Shown: positions 4,894 to 6,318 of the stretch, piece after piece
Layout of the letters: each line of letters opens with the position of its first letter
How positions within the stretch are numbered: position 1 is the stretch's first letter
From: Kiritimatiellia bacterium
GTDB lineage: Bacteria > Verrucomicrobiota > Kiritimatiellia > RFP12 > UBA1067
DNA: 6,318 nucleotides
Assembly (NCBI GenBank): GCA_017508315.1
Contig: JAFVZE010000041.1
Coordinates: 1-6,318, forward strand
Reading direction: 5' to 3'
Program-made: the position numbers and the translations under genes
Notes under the pieces: model-generated
Seen by the model: the letters and a program-made list of their open reading frames with translations, nothing else
Databases searched by the model: none
What the model was told of the DNA's origin: nothing

Positions 4894-6318
4894 TCATCTT
4901 ACCGCTGTAAAATGCGGCAGACGCTGGAGCGGCGTTTCCACGGTTATGGACGCCGGGCCGTCGAAAGTCTTACCGTCATCGCCGAGCCACCGACCGGGCG
5001 GCAGAACGACCTTGCGCGAAAGAGCGCCCTTCGCAAGAACGGGCGCAACCACAAGATCCTCGCCCATCATGAACTGGTCAATAACTCCGGCATAGCCCTG
5101 TCCGGGATAGTTATATTCAAGACTGCGGAGAATCGGCTCGCCGTCTTCTCCGGCCTTTTTGGCGAGCGCGGCGAATTTAGCCGCGAACTTCTGGCGAAGC
5201 GCCACGATATCCGAGAAGATCGCCTGATGCTTCGCGTCCAGCACGCGCCAGGGCGATGCGGATATCTGCATCATCGGACAAAGCGCATGGACTTGCGCCG
5301 AGCGGATGAAAAGCTCGGGATCGAACGGTGAGCCCGGAATAAACGCGATCCAATCGCCGCCGCCAACCATATCGGGGCAGATGAACGGATGGCCGAGCAA
5401 TCCCGCCGCAATCATATCGGCGACGATCCGGTCGAGAGCCGACCACTCATGCATCTTATCGTGCAGCCGCACAACGACGGGCTTAAGCTGGAATCGCCAG
5501 GTGTTGCGGATTTCTGAAAACGGATACTTTACCGCATACTCGCAATAGCCGTTATTCAATGAGCCGCTCGTCGCCTTGGGGTCGTTCGCACTGCGGTCGG
5601 AAAGATTGTATGCCCCGAGATCCGCTCCGTCAAGCTTGAAGCCGTCCACGCCGAAGTCGCGTACAAGTCCGTCAAGAGTTTCCGTAAACCACGCATTCGC
5701 GTTCGGATGCGAGAAGTCAAGAAACGCCGAATATCCGTTCCACCATCCGCAGGCCTTCGGACGCTCTTTGATCTCATATTCGCCTTCTCCCGGCGCACGC
5801 GGGGAGAGTTCATTGAGGAAACCGCCCTTCATCGGGTAGCCGTGCACATCAGCTGGATTGCGCCCCCAGGCAATACGCCTGAACGTGGGCAGATCCATAC
5901 CCACATACGGACACATCCAAAGCATCACCTTGTACCCCATCGCGTGCAGTTCACCGATCATCGCCTTTGGATCGGGAAAGCGCGACGGCTCAAAGCGCCA
6001 GTCGCCGTACCCGGCCTGCCAGGTGTCGTCGATCATTAGCACTCCCGGAGGCACCCCGCGCGTGAGCATCGATTTGGCGTAAGCGAGAATATCCTTCTGA
6101 TTCTGATTGTACGTAAGTTCAATCCAGGTATTCAATTGCGGCGCGGTAAAAAAGAGCGGATCCGGCGACTGTCCGGTCGGGGCGAAAAATCTGCGCATCG
6201 CATGGCGGTAAGCGCCGGCAAGCGTCTTTTCCGCCGCAGCTTCGACGATCACGGGGCTGTCGGCATCCATCGTGATCTTCCCGTCCTCAACGGTGATAAG
6301 CGACTGCGCCTCGGACCA
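4894..6318 (-). CDS. Glycoside hydrolase family 31 enzyme, C-terminal part (runs off right edge)
   Basis: The frame enters at the right edge and gives 474 visible residues before a TGA at 4894-4896; the N-terminal beta-sandwich is outside the window. The catalytic (beta/alpha)8 barrel is nearly complete: MIDDTWQAGYGDW (visible residues 95-107), FPDPKAMIGELHAMGYKVML (114-133), and the nucleophile strand DGFKLDGAD with D230 (codon 5631-5629). The likely acid/base is D316 in PDMVGGGD (codon 5373-5371). A proximal beta-domain follows, ending near FDGPASITVETPL. GH31 enzymes retain configuration and cleave alpha-glycosides. The KLDGAD and PDMVGG motifs, and the Met-rich region after them, recall the MYORG/alpha-galactosidase-like branch more than classical alpha-glucosidases, but I judge this from memory. 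Whether it is secreted cannot be seen. It has its own terminator and is separated from the nagB operon by the relic and regulator, so joint control is possible but not shown. Confidence 0.88.
   Translation of the reverse strand, partial: WSEAQSLITVEDGKITMDADSPVIVEAAAEKTLAGAYRHAMRRFFAPTGQSPDPLFFTAPQLNTWIELTYNQNQKDILAYAKSMLTRGVPPGVLMIDDTWQAGYGDWRFEPSRFPDPKAMIGELHAMGYKVMLWMCPYVGMDLPTFRRIAWGRNPADVHGYPMKGGFLNELSPRAPGEGEYEIKERPKACGWWNGYSAFLDFSHPNANAWFTETLDGLVRDFGVDGFKLDGADLGAYNLSDRSANDPKATSGSLNNGYCEYAVKYPFSEIRNTWRFQLKPVVVRLHDKMHEWSALDRIVADMIAAGLLGHPFICPDMVGGGDWIAFIPGSPFDPELFIRSAQVHALCPMMQISASPWRVLDAKHQAIFSDIVALRQKFAAKFAALAKKAGEDGEPILRSLEYNYPGQGYAGVIDQFMMGEDLVVAPVLAKGALSRKVVLPPGRWLGDDGKTFDGPASITVETPLQRLPHFTAVR

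Noticed and set aside
1..6318. CRISPR array, transposase, tRNA or rRNA
   Set aside because: No regularly spaced direct repeats, no transposase motifs or terminal repeats around the rearranged segment, and no tRNA or rRNA sequence were seen.

Overview
The window looks like a carbohydrate-utilisation locus from a PVC-superphylum bacterium (Lentisphaerota/Victivallales or Kiritimatiellota type). This placement rests on gene style, not a marker gene: GC-rich coding DNA, a Tat-exported GH109-like Gfo/Idh protein, a XylR-type AraC regulator, and a secreted beta-strand-repeat protein of the autotransporter-associated kind. There are four clear genes, one gene cut at each window edge among them being counted separately (five in all), plus one decayed gene. 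I see no tRNA, rRNA, CRISPR array or insertion sequence.

Layout. A minus-strand operon runs leftwards from about 3276: nagB-type sugar-phosphate deaminase (2533-3276), GH109-like glycosidase/oxidoreductase (1077-2513), and the start of a secreted beta-strand-rich surface protein (1084 down past the left edge). Gene gaps are 19 nt and then an 8-nt overlap, and each gene has a good Shine-Dalgarno sequence. A XylR-type regulator (3371-4573) is transcribed divergently from a 94-bp AT-rich intergenic region that holds promoters for both directions. Right of the regulator lies an 80-codon C-terminal relic of a mannose-1-phosphate guanylyltransferase (4485 to about 4742, minus strand). It is convergent with, and overlaps, the 3' end of the regulator. 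Then come an orphan promoter-like site with a 12-bp palindrome, an intrinsic terminator (4861-4887), and the 3' part of a GH31 glycosidase (4894 to the right edge, minus strand).

How the parts may work together (inference). A GH31 enzyme with motifs resembling the MYORG/alpha-galactosidase-like branch, a GH109-like enzyme (founding activity alpha-N-acetylgalactosaminidase) and an amino-sugar-phosphate deaminase would fit stripping and catabolism of alpha-linked galactose/N-acetylgalactosamine glycans such as those on mucin. The divergent XylR-type protein would be the sugar-responsive switch. Transport, kinase and deacetylase genes are not in the window, so the pathway is incomplete here. The most unusual points are the guanylyltransferase relic, the regulator C-terminus that reads antisense through that relic, and a regulator promoter placed so that its transcript could be leaderless.
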